DNA from: Nocardiopsis composta
GTDB taxonomy: Bacteria > Actinomycetota > Actinomycetes > Streptosporangiales > Streptosporangiaceae
Direction of reading: 5' to 3'
Length of the DNA stretch: 64,000 nt
NCBI RefSeq assembly: GCF_014200805.1
Contig: NZ_JACHDB010000002.1
Location: forward strand, 496,001 to 560,000
Each line of letters starts with the position of its first letter. Within the stretch, counting starts at the first letter, position 1. Below, in pieces: positions 52,958-62,896 of the stretch. The position numbers and the translations under genes were made by a program. Below the pieces are notes generated by a model. The model was not told where the DNA came from, ran no database searches, and saw only the letters and a list, made by a program, of their open reading frames with translations.

Positions 52958-53954
52958 GAGGATGCCGGGTATCCGGCCCCTCGCCCAGAGTGTTCGACCG
53001 CCGTCGGCCCCACGGGAGCCGCCCGGCAGCGACCGCTCCGCACCCGCCTGCCTTGAACCCGGCTCCGCGCTCGCCCGGTACGGCGCCTCCCCGGGGTGCC
53101 GGCCGCCCCGCGGTCCGCCGCCACCTCGTCGGGCTCGGGACCGCCGTCACCTCTGCGGGGCGCCCCGTAACGGGGGCGGGCGGTGGCGAACGGTGTACAG
53201 GGCGGCCCGCGGTCGGACACCCTGGGCGGCCGCTCGCATGCCCGGCGGTCTCCGGCGGCGGTGATGTGAGTGGCGGTTCCGCTGATCCGCCCGGTCGGCC
53301 GCCGCCAGGCCACGCATGGGGAGGCCGCCGAGCCGGACTACGGGATCGCCCCTGCGGGCCGCCGCCCCCTGCCTCGCCGGGGACGCCCCCGAACCGATGC
53401 GTTCCGAAGCCGCGTTCGCGCACCTGACCGGAGTCGCCCCGATCCCGGCGCCGTCCGGCCCCGCCCACCGCCACCGCCTCGACCGGGGCGGTGACCGGGC
53501 AGCGGACAGCGCCCCGCACACCACCGCGCCGGTCAGCGTCCGCCATGGGGGACGCACCCGGACCCGCGCGGAACGCCGCACCGGGGAGGGCCCGCCGAAG
53601 AAGGACGTCACGCGCCGTCTCGAACGATTCGCCGCCCGCGGGCTCCACCACGCCCTGACCGCCGCACCGGCCGGACAGTCACTCGAAACGACCGCTCCAC
53701 CGGCTTGACGTCCATGGAGGTGTCCGCGCCCGGCCGGGCCCCGGCGGTATCGGGCGCGGAGCCCTCCCCGGCTCCCGCCGGGCCCCGCACCGCCGCCTCG
53801 TCCATCGGAGGCGGGAGCGGGCCGGAGTGAGGCGGCACCCCGGCCGCGGCGCCGGCGGGCAGGGGGCGGTGGTCCGAACGGGCGGGAACCCCCGACCGCG
53901 GCGCCGGTCCGCTGCGCGGCGGACCGAAGCGACGGGGCGCTCTCTCCGGGGACG
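52958..53954. other. 997-bp gene-free region
   Basis: No gene, strong hairpin or repeat could be supported on either strand. An ORF at 53316-53708 has no good ribosome binding site and shadow-like composition. Lies between convergent transcription units. Confidence 0.4.
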
Positions 53955-54845
53955 TCAGATCAGGTCGGCCAGGGCGGTGCCGATGTCGGGGTGGCGGAAC
54001 TCGAAGCCGGCCGCGGTGAGGCGGTCGGGGACGGCGCGCTGGTCGACCAGGGCGGCCTCGTCGGCGAAGCCGCCCAGGGCGGCGCGCATCGCGAAGCCGG
54101 GGACGGCCAGGACCGCCGGGCGGTGCAGTGCCCGCGCGATGGCCTCGGTGTAGGCGGCGTTGGTCACCGGCTCCGGCGCGCAGAGGTTCACCGGGCCGGT
54201 GAGGCCGGGGCGCTCCAGCAGGAAGCGGAGCGCGGCCACCTCGTCGTCCAGGCTGATCCAGCTCATGTACTGCCTCCCCGAGCCCAGCCGGCCGCCGAGC
54301 CCCAGCCGGAACAGCGGGAGCACCGCCCCCAGCAGCCCGCCGGAGGCGGACAGCACCACCCCGGTGCGGGAGTACGCCACCGAGACGCCCGCCTCGGCCG
54401 CGGGGGCGGCGGCCGCCTCCCAGTCCCGGACCAGGTCGGCGAGGAAGCCCGTGCCCTGCGGCGCGTCCTCGCCCGCCGGACGGCCGCCGGTGTCGCCGTA
54501 GTAGCCCACCGCGGAGCCGCAGACCAGCCGGGCCGGCGGCGGATCCATCCGGGCCAGCGCCTGGGCCAGGGTGCGCGTCCCGCGGACCCGGCTGCCCCGG
54601 ATCGCCGCCTTGCGCGCCCGGGTCCACCTGGCCGGGCCGATCGGCACGCCGGCCAGGTGCACCACCGCGTCCGCACCGGCCAGCGGACCGGTGTCCACGG
54701 TGCCGGCGGCCGGATCCCAGCGCGCCTCGGCCAGGGTGCGGGCGGGCCGCCGCACCAGATGCACCACCTCGTGCCCGTCCTCGGTCAGCGACCGGCCGAG
54801 CGCCGACCCGATCAGTCCGCTCGCCCCGGAGATCGCGATCTTCAT
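53955..54845 (-). CDS. TIGR01777-family NAD-dependent epimerase-like protein
   Basis: 296 aa. KIAISGASGLIGSALGRSL dinucleotide loop at the N-terminus, HLAGVPIGPARWTRARKAAIRGSRV, SAVGYYGD, SRTGVVLS, YMSWISLDDEVAALRFLLE, GPVNLCAPEPVTNAAY and a C-terminal DUF1731-type end. Atypical SDR of the YfcH/SulA-like group; biochemical role unknown. Regularly found next to sucB in actinomycetes. Confidence 0.9.
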   Translation of the reverse strand: MKIAISGASGLIGSALGRSLTEDGHEVVHLVRRPARTLAEARWDPAAGTVDTGPLAGADAVVHLAGVPIGPARWTRARKAAIRGSRVRGTRTLAQALARMDPPPARLVCGSAVGYYGDTGGRPAGEDAPQGTGFLADLVRDWEAAAAPAAEAGVSVAYSRTGVVLSASGGLLGAVLPLFRLGLGGRLGSGRQYMSWISLDDEVAALRFLLERPGLTGPVNLCAPEPVTNAAYTEAIARALHRPAVLAVPGFAMRAALGGFADEAALVDQRAVPDRLTAAGFEFRHPDIGTALADLI

Positions 54846-54909
54846 CCTGGCCCCCCGTGCTGGTCCCGGTGTCCGGCTCTCCGGCTGTATGCCCGCTCCG
54901 CTCCGCCGA

Positions 54910-55491
54910 TCACGGCACCGGCGCCGGGCCGGTGCGCCAGGCGCCCCGGGCGTTCAGCGAGAGCACCAGGGCCGCGATGTTCCACGCGTCGTCCTCGCCC
55001 CGGTGGTGCCGCCCCTCCAGGGGGAGCCCGGCGATGCCCAGCGCCCGCGCCATCCCGGGGCGCCTCCGCAGGCCGTGCACCTCGGCGAAGAGCGCCTTGG
55101 CGTTGGTGTGCCGCCTCCCGAACGGGTAGGGGGCGCCGGTCGCCGCGCACTGCCGGGCGAACCGGCGGCGGTCGTAGTCGCCCCAGGACGCCCAGGGCAG
55201 GGCGCCGGCCCGGTGCTCGGCGGCCAGGATCCGGCAGGCTTCGGCGAAGTCCGCGCCGCCGTCCGCCTCGGCCTGGGTGATCCCGGTCAGCTCGGTGCAG
55301 AACGCGCTGACCGCGGAGCGCGCCGGGCGGACCACGATGCGGTGCCGGGCGATGCGCTCGCCGGCGGCCAGGTCGACCACGGCCAGCCCGATCTCGATGA
55401 TCTCGCCGACCTGGCCGGGCGGCGGGGAGCCCGCCCAGCAGGTGGCCTCGACGTCGACGACGTTCAGCAGTTCCGGCTCGCTCTTCTGCAC
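54910..55491 (-). CDS. DEDDh 3'-5' exonuclease (ERI1/KapD-like)
   Basis: 193 aa. Exo I VVDVEATCW with the Asp-Glu pair, exo II around WASWGDYDRRRFARQC, exo III HRGEDDAWNIAALVL with the HxxxxD of the DEDDh class. The CWxG...GEIIEIGLAVVD segment resembles ERI-1/3'hExo-type nucleases acting on RNA or DNA ends. GTG start at 55491, since homology starts just after; no clear ribosome binding site. 65 bp upstream of the epimerase gene, same direction. Confidence 0.85.
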   Translation of the reverse strand: MQKSEPELLNVVDVEATCWAGSPPPGQVGEIIEIGLAVVDLAAGERIARHRIVVRPARSAVSAFCTELTGITQAEADGGADFAEACRILAAEHRAGALPWASWGDYDRRRFARQCAATGAPYPFGRRHTNAKALFAEVHGLRRRPGMARALGIAGLPLEGRHHRGEDDAWNIAALVLSLNARGAWRTGPAPVP

Positions 55492-55762
55492 GGCGGACGA
55501 GCCTAGGCGGGCGGCGTCCGGACCGCACCGGGTTTTTCCGCAGAACGCCTGCGCGGCGGGCCCCGGCGGGCATACCGTGGAGGTATTCGGAGGCCGGAAC
55601 GGCTTCCGGAGCCGACCTTTGGTGATGGGGATCACCAGGGGGATGGTGAATGGTGGGGTAACAAGGTGGGGCGGCACCCGTTCGGGCGCCGCCCCATCTC
55701 GCGTCCGGGCCCCGCGGCCCGTTCCGCCCCTGCGGGAGCCGAGCGGCCCGCGGAGCGGAGGT

Positions 55763-55792
55763 GCGGGGCCCCGGGCGTGCCCGGGGCCCCGC
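55763..55792. terminator. sucB terminator hairpin
   Basis: Perfect 14-bp stem (55763-55776 with 55779-55792, starts GCGGGGCCCCGGGC) with a 2-nt loop, 6 bp after the sucB stop on the minus strand. A second 9-bp stem lies at 55667-55696. Confidence 0.75.
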
Positions 55793-55798
55793 GGCCGG

Positions 55799-57187
55799 TC
55801 AGGCCAGGCCCAGCTCCGCCTCGAAGGAGCCCTCCTCCAGGCGCTCCCGGACGGTCTGCAGGAACCGCCCGGCGTCGGCGCTGTCGATCAGCCGGTGGTC
55901 GTGGGTGAGCGCCAGGTAGGCCATCGAGCGGACCGCGATGACCTCGCCCAGCTCCGGGTCCTCCACGACGACCGGGCGCTTGACCACGGCGCCGGTGCTC
56001 AGGATCGCCACCTGCGGCTGGTTGATGATCGGCGTGTCGAACAGCGCGCCGACCGCGCCGGTCTCGGCCAGCGTGAAGGTGCCGCCGCTCAGCTCGTCCG
56101 GGGTGAGCAGGCCGGTGTGCGCCCGCTCGCTCAGGTCGGCGATCTTGCGGGCCAGCCCGCCCAGGTTGAGGTCGCCGGCGTCCTTGATGACCGGGGCCAG
56201 CAGGCCGCGCTCGGTGTCCACCGAGATGGAGAGGTTCTCCAGGTCGTGGTAGGTGACCTCGTAGCTCTCGCTGTCGATGACGGCGTTGAGCTTCGGGTTG
56301 GCCTTGAGCGCCTCGACGGCGGCCACCGCGAAGAACGGGAAGAAGCCCAGCTCGACGCCCTCCCGGGCCTCGAACTCGGCGGCGGCCAGCTCCTGGAGCC
56401 GGGCGATGTTGGTCATGTCGACCTCGATCACCTGGGTGACCTCGGCCGAGATGCGCAGCGACTCCGCCATCTGGTCGGCGATGTGCCGGCGCAGCGGGGA
56501 CATCTTCTCGGTGCGCCCGCGCAGCGCGCTGTCGACCGGGCCGGGGGCCGGCTTGGCGGCCTTCGCGGCGGCCGGGGCTGCGGAACGCTGCTCCGCGGCG
56601 GCCGCGGCGGCGTCCTGCACGTCCTGCTTGCGGATCCGGCCGCCCACCCCGGTGCCGCGCACCGTGGACAGGTCCACGCCGTACTCCGCGGCGAGCTTGC
56701 GGACCAGCGGGGTCACGTAGGCCTCGGTGACCGCGTCGGTGCCGGACGCCTTGCCGGTGCCGCTGATGGTCTCCACGTCCACCGGCGGGGTGCGGTCCTC
56801 GCGGCTGGCGCGGACCGGCTCGGGCGCCGGGGCGGGGGCCGGGGCGGGCTCCGGCTGAGCGGCGGGCGCCGGGGCCGGTTCGGGCTCCGGCTCGGGCTCG
56901 GGCTGCGCCTCCTTGGCCGCGGGCGCACCCTCCTCCGCAGGGGCCTCCCCGGACTCGCTGATGACGGCGATCTCCGCGCCGATGTCGACCGTCTCGTCCT
57001 CGGCGACGAGGATCTTGGTCAGCACCCCGGAGACGGGGGAGGGGATCTCGGTGTCGACCTTGTCCGTCGAGACTTCGAGCAGCGGCTCGTCGGCCTCGAC
57101 GGTGTCCCCCTCCTGCTTCAGCCACTGGGTGACGGTGCCCTCGGTGACGCTCTCGCCCAGGGCTGGCATTTCAACTGAAGTCGGCAT
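55799..57187 (-). CDS. sucB: Dihydrolipoamide acyltransferase E2 (2-oxoglutarate dehydrogenase-type)
   Basis: 462 aa. One lipoyl domain (1-76) with the lipoylated Lys43 in STDKVDTEI; Ala/Pro/Glu linker (about 78-150); E3-binding domain (about 165-205) [32 protein letters not shown]; catalytic domain with His431 and Asp435 in [16 protein letters not shown]. It carries the acyl group in the 2-oxo acid dehydrogenase complex and receives its cofactor from LipB/LipA. lpd lies just upstream, separated by a short hairpin. Assignment as succinyl- rather than other acyltransferase is from neighbourhood and family. Confidence 0.93.
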   Translation of the reverse strand: MPTSVEMPALGESVTEGTVTQWLKQEGDTVEADEPLLEVSTDKVDTEIPSPVSGVLTKILVAEDETVDIGAEIAVISESGEAPAEEGAPAAKEAQPEPEPEPEPAPAPAAQPEPAPAPAPAPEPVRASREDRTPPVDVETISGTGKASGTDAVTEAYVTPLVRKLAAEYGVDLSTVRGTGVGGRIRKQDVQDAAAAAAEQRSAAPAAAKAAKPAPGPVDSALRGRTEKMSPLRRHIADQMAESLRISAEVTQVIEVDMTNIARLQELAAAEFEAREGVELGFFPFFAVAAVEALKANPKLNAVIDSESYEVTYHDLENLSISVDTERGLLAPVIKDAGDLNLGGLARKIADLSERAHTGLLTPDELSGGTFTLAETGAVGALFDTPIINQPQVAILSTGAVVKRPVVVEDPELGEVIAVRSMAYLALTHDHRLIDSADAGRFLQTVRERLEEGSFEAELGLA

Positions 57188-57257
57188 GGGTCCTCTTCGT
57201 GAAGAAGCAGAGAAGCTTGTTGAACCCTCCCCCGAAGGGGATTCCTGGCTCGCGCCG

Positions 57258-57282
57258 CTCGCCCGCTCCCCGAGCGGGCGAG
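57258..57282. terminator. Hairpin between lpd and sucB
   Basis: Perfect 11-bp stem CTCGCCCGCTC / GAGCGGGCGAG with a 3-nt loop in the 190-bp lpd-sucB spacer. It could uncouple or attenuate transcription between the two. Confidence 0.6.
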
Positions 57283-57377
57283 TCTTACGCGGTCGGCGCC
57301 AGCCGGGTCGGAACCGGCCCGGAAGCAGCGGACGCGGAAAGCGGCGGGGCGGGCGCCGGCCCGCCCCGCTCGGTGCG

Positions 57378-58754
57378 TCAGTCGTGGACGTGCAGCGGCT
57401 TGCCCGCCAGGGCGAGGTGGGCCTCGCCGAGCGCCTCGGACTGGGTCGGGTGCGGGTGGATCAGCTGGGCGACCTCCGCGGGCAGGGCCTCCCAGTTGTA
57501 GATGAGCTGCCCCTCGGCGATCAGCTCGCCGACGCGGCTGCCGACCATGTGCACGCCCAGGACCGGGCCGTCCTTCTCGGCGATGATCTTGACCGCGCCC
57601 TGCGTCTGCAGGATCTGGCTCTTGCCGTTGCCGGCCAGGTTGTAGTTGGTCTCGACGATGTCGAGGCCGCGCTCCTTGGCCTTGGCGGAGGTGATGCCGA
57701 CCGAGGCGACCTCCGGCTCGCTGTAGGTGATCCGCGGGACGCCGTCGTAGTCGATGGCCGGCGGGTTGAGCCCGGCGATCCGCTCGGCGACGAAGATGCC
57801 CTCGGCGAAGCCGACGTGGGCCAGCTGCAGGGTCGGGATGAGGTCGCCGACCGCGTAGATGTCGCCGACGCCGGTGTGCAGGTTCTCGTCGACCTGGACG
57901 AAGCCGCGGTCCAGGCGGACCCCGTTCTCCTCGAAGCCCAGGCCCTCGGAGACCGGGCCGCGGCCGATGGCGACCAGCAGCACCTCGGCCTCCAGGGTCT
58001 TGCCGCCCTTGAGGGTGACGACGACGCCGGAGTCGGTGGTCTTGACGCTCTCGAACGGGGTGCCCAGCTCGTACTTGATGCCGCGCTTGCGGAAGGCCCG
58101 CTCCAGCAGCTTGGAGCTGGACTCCTCCTCCACCGGCACCAGGTGCGGCAGCGCCTCGACGATGGTGACCTCGGCGCCGAAGGAGCGCCACACGCTGGCG
58201 AACTCCACACCGATCACGCCGCCGCCCAGCACCACGGCCGAGGAGGGGACGCGCTCGTCCTTCAGGGCCTGCTCGCTGGTGAGCACCTTCTCGCCGTCGA
58301 TGTCCAGGCCCAGGGTCTTCGGCTGGGAGCCGGTGGCCAGGACGATGTTGCGGCCCTTGTAGACCTTGCCGTCGACGGTGACCTCGTCGGCGCCGGTGAG
58401 CCTGCCCTCGCCCTGGACGACGGTGATCCCGCGGGACTTGATCAGACCGGTCAGGCCCTTGTGCAGGCCGCCGATGACCTTGTCCTTGTAGGCGTGCACC
58501 GCGGGCATGTCGATGCCGTCGAAGCTGGCCTTGACGCCGAACTTCTCGCTCTCCTTGGCGGAGTCGGCGACCTCGGCGGCGTGCAGCAGGGCCTTGGTCG
58601 GGATGCAGCCCTGGTGCAGGCAGGTGCCGCCCAGCTTGTCTTTCTCGATCAGGGCGACGCTCATGTCCAGTTCGGCCGCGCGCAGCGCCGCCGCGTAGCC
58701 GCCGCTGCCGGCGCCAAGAATGACGAGGTCGAAGGTGCCGCCGCTCTCACTCAC
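57378..58754 (-). CDS. lpd: Dihydrolipoamide dehydrogenase (E3)
   Basis: 458 aa flavoprotein that reoxidises the lipoyl group of SucB with NAD+. FAD loop [17 protein letters not shown], redox disulfide Cys45/Cys50 in [12 protein letters not shown] loop [17 protein letters not shown] site [12 protein letters not shown], and C-terminal His-Glu pair in [15 protein letters not shown] start at 58754 with AAGGAG 10 nt upstream; the longer frame has no family homology. Confidence 0.97.
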   Translation of the reverse strand: MSESGGTFDLVILGAGSGGYAAALRAAELDMSVALIEKDKLGGTCLHQGCIPTKALLHAAEVADSAKESEKFGVKASFDGIDMPAVHAYKDKVIGGLHKGLTGLIKSRGITVVQGEGRLTGADEVTVDGKVYKGRNIVLATGSQPKTLGLDIDGEKVLTSEQALKDERVPSSAVVLGGGVIGVEFASVWRSFGAEVTIVEALPHLVPVEEESSSKLLERAFRKRGIKYELGTPFESVKTTDSGVVVTLKGGKTLEAEVLLVAIGRGPVSEGLGFEENGVRLDRGFVQVDENLHTGVGDIYAVGDLIPTLQLAHVGFAEGIFVAERIAGLNPPAIDYDGVPRITYSEPEVASVGITSAKAKERGLDIVETNYNLAGNGKSQILQTQGAVKIIAEKDGPVLGVHMVGSRVGELIAEGQLIYNWEALPAEVAQLIHPHPTQSEALGEAHLALAGKPLHVHD

Positions 58755-58813
58755 GGGAAGGACACTCCTTGGTGTGGATGTGATGGTGTTCGTCCGTCGG
58801 TGTGACGGTTCAA

Positions 58814-58844
58814 CGCGGCCGGATGCGTGTCTCATCCGGCCGCG
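58814..58844. terminator. pepA terminator hairpin
   Basis: Perfect 12-bp stem CGCGGCCGGATG / CATCCGGCCGCG with a 7-nt loop, 6 bp after the pepA stop on the minus strand. Confidence 0.75.
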
Positions 58845-58849
58845 TCCGG

Positions 58850-60349
58850 TCATTCAGTCAGGTCCTCGGCGATCCGCACCAGGGTGCGGGTGGCCGAGCC
58901 GGTGCCGCCCTTGGGCGTGTAGCCGAAGGGGGCGCCCTGGTTGAAGGAGGGCCCCGCGATGTCCAGGTGGGCCCAGCGCTGCCCGTCGGCGATGAACTCC
59001 TTGAGGAAGACGCCGGCGCTGAGCATGCCGCCCCAGCGCTCGCCGGCCACGTTGGCGATGTCGGCGACCGCGGAGTCCAGGCCCTTGCGCAGCTCCTCGG
59101 GGAGCGGCATGGGCCAGGCGGCCTCGCCGGCGGCCGCGGCCGAGGCGGCGACCGACTCCCGGGTCTCGTCGTCGCCGGCCATCACCGCGAAGACGCGGGT
59201 GCCCAGCGCGACCAGCTGCGCGCCGGTCAGCGTGGCCACGTCGACCACCAGGTCGGGGTCGTCCTCCTGGGCGCGCACCAGCGCGTCGGCCATCACCAGC
59301 CGGCCCTCGGCGTCGGTGTTGAGCACCTCGACGGTCTTGCCGCCGTACATGGTCAGCACGTCGGAGGGGCGCTGGGCGGTGCCGCTGGGCATGTTCTCCG
59401 CGATGGCCAGGTAACCGACCGCGTTCACCTTCGGCTTGAGCAGGGCCAGCGCGCGCAGCGCGGCGAGCACCGCGGCGGCGCCGCCCATGTCGGACTTCAT
59501 CCAGTCCATCGCCCCGGCCGGCTTGAGCGACAGGCCGCCGGAGTCGAAGGTGATGCCCTTGCCGACGAAGGCGATGGTGGCGGAGGCCTCGGGGTGGGAG
59601 TAGGCCAGCCGGACCAGCCGGGGCGGGTTGACCGAGCCCTGGCCGACGCCGAGGATGCCGCCGTAGCCGCCCTCGGCGAGCTCCTTCTCGGTGAGGGTCA
59701 GCACCTCCAGGCCGGTCTCCCGGGCGACCTCCTCGGCGACCCCGGCCAGGTCCTCGGGGACCAGGTCGGCGGGGGCGGTGTTGACCAGGTCGCGGGTGAG
59801 GTTCACCGAGTCGGCGATGATCCGCGCGCGCTCGGCGGCCTGCTGTGCGCCCTCGGCCGCGGAGACCACCAGCAGCGCCTCGGCCGCGGGCTTCTCGGCG
59901 TCCTCGCCGGTGCGGTAGCGGGTGAAGGAATAGTCGCCGAGCAGCGCGCCGGTGGCGACGGCCCCGGCCTGCTCGGCGGTCTCGGCGGGCAGCGCCAGGG
60001 CGACGCGGGCCTGCTTGGCGCCGCGTGCGCGCAGCGCGGCGCCGGCCGCGCGGGCCAGGTGGTCGGGGTCGGGGGCGGAGCCCTGCTCCGGGGCGGGGCC
60101 GAGGCCGACGGCGACGACGAGCGGAGCGGTCAGTGCTCCACCGGAGGGGACGTTGTGCACCTCCTCAAGGGCGCCGCTCGCCCCCAGCAGCGACAGGGTT
60201 CGGGCGAGGCCGCCGGAGAAGGTGGCATCGACATCGTGAGCGCCCGACGCGGGCTCCGGGCCGTCGGCTCCGGAGTGGTAGCCGACGACAACCGCGTCGA
60301 CGTCGAGCGAACAGGGGGAATCCGTAATGACTGACAGCGACGTGCTCAC
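58850..60349 (-). CDS. pepA: Leucyl aminopeptidase (M17)
   Basis: 499 aa. N-terminal macro-like domain; C-terminal two-metal peptidase domain with FVGKGITFDSGGLSLKP (metal Lys/Asp), MKSDMGGAAAV and the family signature NTDAEGRLVMADAL. Releases N-terminal amino acids from peptides. GTG start at 60349 with no Shine-Dalgarno; TAGCAT 7 nt before it suggests leaderless expression. Conserved neighbour of lpd in actinomycetes. Confidence 0.96.
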   Translation of the reverse strand: MSTSLSVITDSPCSLDVDAVVVGYHSGADGPEPASGAHDVDATFSGGLARTLSLLGASGALEEVHNVPSGGALTAPLVVAVGLGPAPEQGSAPDPDHLARAAGAALRARGAKQARVALALPAETAEQAGAVATGALLGDYSFTRYRTGEDAEKPAAEALLVVSAAEGAQQAAERARIIADSVNLTRDLVNTAPADLVPEDLAGVAEEVARETGLEVLTLTEKELAEGGYGGILGVGQGSVNPPRLVRLAYSHPEASATIAFVGKGITFDSGGLSLKPAGAMDWMKSDMGGAAAVLAALRALALLKPKVNAVGYLAIAENMPSGTAQRPSDVLTMYGGKTVEVLNTDAEGRLVMADALVRAQEDDPDLVVDVATLTGAQLVALGTRVFAVMAGDDETRESVAASAAAAGEAAWPMPLPEELRKGLDSAVADIANVAGERWGGMLSAGVFLKEFIADGQRWAHLDIAGPSFNQGAPFGYTPKGGTGSATRTLVRIAEDLTE

Positions 60350-60654
60350 GGGACCGATGCTAGTCCTTATGCGGGCCGCGCGGGCACGCGGAACGCGCTC
60401 CACCGGCCCCGGAACCCCGGTTCCCGGCGTTGCACCGAACGTGAAGAACCGCGTTTCTTTCCCTTCTTCGGGTGCGGAAGCGCTCGCTGGGTGACGATCT
60501 CCTTTTCTTCTGTCACCTGCGGCTTCGCCCCGCTCACCGGCGGTCGGCCGGGCCCGCCGCGGCGCGGTGTGAAGAAATGTGATGATGCTGACAAGCGCGG
60601 TCACGCGCAGCGGAGCGCCGCAGCCCGTGACCGCCCCCACGCCCCCCGGGGGCT
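60350..60654. other. Intergenic region with the pepA promoter
   Basis: On the minus strand TAGCAT (60362-60357) stands 7 nt before the pepA GTG, fitting a leaderless promoter. The middle (about 60430-60500) is less GC-rich. No gene is supported. Confidence 0.45.
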
Positions 60655-61446
60655 TCAGAGCAGGACCGCGGCGGCGGTCAGCGCGGCGGCCGAGGCGGTC
60701 TCGCACAGCGCGCCCAGCACGTCCCCGGTGATCCCGCCCAGCCGTCGCCGGGCCCGGACGAGCAGGGCGAGCGCGGCGCCGACGCCGAGCGCCGCGGCCG
60801 CCGGCAGGGCCAGCGCCGCACCGGCGGAGTGCACCAGGCCGCAGAGCGCGGCCAGCACGAGCACTCCGGCCGCGGCGGCCCCCGCGGCCGGGCGGGGAAC
60901 GCTGCCGGCGACGAACGCGCCCAGGCCCTCCGGGCGGGCCGGCGGCACCCCCGGGGTGCAGGCCGCGGTGATCGCCAGCCGCCCGGCGGCGGCCGCCGCC
61001 ACCAGTCCGGCCGCCGCCGGCCAGAGGCCGGTTTCGGCCAGCCGCACCAGCGCCGCGGCCTGCACCAGCACCGCGAACACCAGCGCGACCACCCCGAACG
61101 GCCCGATGTCGGAGCGCTTCATCACCGCCAGCGCCTCCTCGGCCGGGCGGCCGCTGCCCAGCCCGTCGGCCAGGTCGGCCAGCCCGTCCAGGTGCAGCGC
61201 CCGGGTGAGCAGCGCGAGCAGGCCGAGCGCGAGCACCGCCGACAGCGGTCCGCCGGCCCCGAGCAGCAGGGCGGCCGCGAACACGGCCGCGCCGGCCGCC
61301 CCCAGCCCGGCGCCGACCGCGGGGGCGAGCGCCATCGCCCACCCGGCCACCGCCCGGTCCACCCGGTCCACCCGCACCGGCACCGCGGTGAGCGTGCCCA
61401 CCGCCATCCGCGCCCCGTCCACCGCGTCGCGCACCGCTCCGCGCAC
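60655..61446 (-). CDS. cobS: Adenosylcobinamide-GDP ribazoletransferase (cobalamin synthase)
   Basis: 263 aa integral membrane protein. MAVGTLTAVPVRVDRVDR near the N-terminus, the conserved HLDGLADLADGLGSGRPAEEALAVMKRSDIGPFGVVAL, and several later helices ending RRLGGITGDVLGALCETASAAAL. Joins adenosylcobinamide-GDP with alpha-ribazole, the penultimate cobalamin step. Start uncertain among GTGs at 61446 and 61434. About 275 bp downstream of the cobU fusion gene. Confidence 0.93.
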   Translation of the reverse strand: MRGAVRDAVDGARMAVGTLTAVPVRVDRVDRAVAGWAMALAPAVGAGLGAAGAAVFAAALLLGAGGPLSAVLALGLLALLTRALHLDGLADLADGLGSGRPAEEALAVMKRSDIGPFGVVALVFAVLVQAAALVRLAETGLWPAAAGLVAAAAAGRLAITAACTPGVPPARPEGLGAFVAGSVPRPAAGAAAAGVLVLAALCGLVHSAGAALALPAAAALGVGAALALLVRARRRLGGITGDVLGALCETASAAALTAAAVLL

Positions 61447-61563
61447 CCCTCTCACCGGCCCTCCGGCCGCCCGTGTCCGACTCCACCAGTCTGGCGGAGT
61501 CCGGTCCTGCCGGGAGGGCGCCGGGGCCGGGTCCCTCCGGGCCGCGGCGGCGCAGCGCGGGGC

Positions 61564-61690
61564 CGGCCGGCCGATCCTCGGAGAGCAGGAGTCCCCGCTG
61601 GAGGAGGAGCTCGAGGTGGCGCTGCTGCTGACCCGCAGCCGGCGCGGGGTGCGCCCGACCGCGGCGGGGGAGGCGGCGGTGCGTTCTCCC
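61564..61690 (+). pseudogene. Remnant of a LysR-type regulator HTH
   Basis: In the spacer between cobU and cobS, on the opposite strand, a frame reads LEEELEVALLLTRSRRGVRPTAAGEAAV, close to the LysR helix-turn-helix end (LEEELGVxLFxRxxRGVxLTxAGE). The rest of the domain and protein is missing on both sides. Probably the last piece of a deleted regulator gene. Confidence 0.55.
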
Positions 61691-61721
61691 GCGCCCGCCG
61701 TCCGCATTCCCGCCGGCGGTC

Positions 61722-62831
61722 TCAGGGGAGTTCGACGATCCGGCCGGCGGCGGCGAGCAGGACCTCTTCGGAGGCGGCGGCGAGCCGCTGGTTGAGGCGG
61801 CCGAGGAGGTCGCGGAAGAGGCCGCCGCTGCGGGTGGCCGGGACGACGCCGGAGCCGACCTCGTTGGTGACCGCGACCAGCAGGCCGGGGAAGCGCTCCC
61901 AGGCGGAGAGCAGGGCGGCGATGCGTGCCTCCGCCGCCTGCCCGGCGTCGGCGGGCGGGGCCTCGTCCCACATGCCGCACTCGCCCATCACCCCGGCCAG
62001 CCAGGTTCCCGCGCAGTCCAGCAGGACCGCGGAGCCGGCGGCCGCGGCGCGGTCCAGGGCGCCCGCGGCGTCCAGCGTCTCCTCGGTGGCCCACCAGCAG
62101 GGGCGGCGGGCGCGGTGCGCGGCGACCCGCGCGGCCCAGTCCGCGTCGCCCTCGGGGCCCGGGCCGGTGGCGACGTAGACGACCTCGGGTTCGGCGAGCA
62201 GCCGCCGCTCCGCCTCGGCGGACTTCCCGGACCGGGCCCCGCCGGTGACCAGGACGCGGTGCGGCCGCCGGGCGGCCCGCTCCCGGAAGGCGGCGGGGGC
62301 GTCCGCGGCGGAGGCGCCGGGGGAGTCCTGGCGGGAGGCGCCCGGGACGATGTCCAGGGTGTCGCCGTCGGCCACCGCCTCGGCTCCCCAGAGCGCGGCC
62401 CGCCGGGCGAACTCGGCGGGGGAGTGCACCCGGTGCCCGCCGCCGACCACGACCGCCCGGGACCGGGCGTCCAGGACCCCGGAGCGGCGCAGCGCACCGA
62501 GCAGCTCGGGGTGCGCGGCGTCGACCAGGGCCAGGTCGACCCGGCCGCCCGCGGGATCGGGGCGGCCGGCCGCGGGCGGCCCGGCGGGGAGGGCGCACAG
62601 CAGCCGGGCGCCGTCCGGGCCCTCCAGGAGCGTTCCGCAGGGCAGGGGCGCGGCGCGGTAGCCGGCAGGGGGCGCGCCCGCGGGGCCGTCCGGGCCGATC
62701 GGGACGGTCCCGTCGACCAGCGCCTCCAGCGGGCGGCGCGGCGCCTCGGCGGCGCGGTTGCAGGAGGCGCAGCGGCACCCCGCCGCAGGCCAGCCGGCCG
62801 CGCCCGCGGTTCCGGTGAATCTGATTCGCAC
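61722..62831 (-). CDS. cobU: MBL-like domain fused to CobU (adenosylcobinamide kinase/guanylyltransferase)
   Basis: 369 aa. C-terminal part (about 190-369) is the CobU/CobP kinase and guanylyltransferase: P-loop GGARSGKS at 197-204, EVVYVATGPGPEGDADWAARVAAHRARRP, VLLDCAGTWL, VTNEVGSGVVP. It phosphorylates adenosylcobinamide and adds GMP. The N-terminal part (1-185) begins like a metallo-beta-lactamase-fold hydrolase (RFTGTAGAAGWPAAGCRCASC) but lacks the HxHxDH metal motif, so it looks degenerate. Same direction as cobS. Confidence 0.88.
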   Translation of the reverse strand: MRIRFTGTAGAAGWPAAGCRCASCNRAAEAPRRPLEALVDGTVPIGPDGPAGAPPAGYRAAPLPCGTLLEGPDGARLLCALPAGPPAAGRPDPAGGRVDLALVDAAHPELLGALRRSGVLDARSRAVVVGGGHRVHSPAEFARRAALWGAEAVADGDTLDIVPGASRQDSPGASAADAPAAFRERAARRPHRVLVTGGARSGKSAEAERRLLAEPEVVYVATGPGPEGDADWAARVAAHRARRPCWWATEETLDAAGALDRAAAAGSAVLLDCAGTWLAGVMGECGMWDEAPPADAGQAAEARIAALLSAWERFPGLLVAVTNEVGSGVVPATRSGGLFRDLLGRLNQRLAAASEEVLLAAAGRIVELP

Positions 62832-62896
62832 GGGCGCCAGTCAACACCATCGCGATGGCCGCTGCCTCCCGTCCGCGGCGCCTCCCCTCTCCCGCG

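Noticed and set aside
53316-53708. 130-aa ORF in the 53-kb gap
   Set aside because: No ribosome binding site and no recognisable family features.
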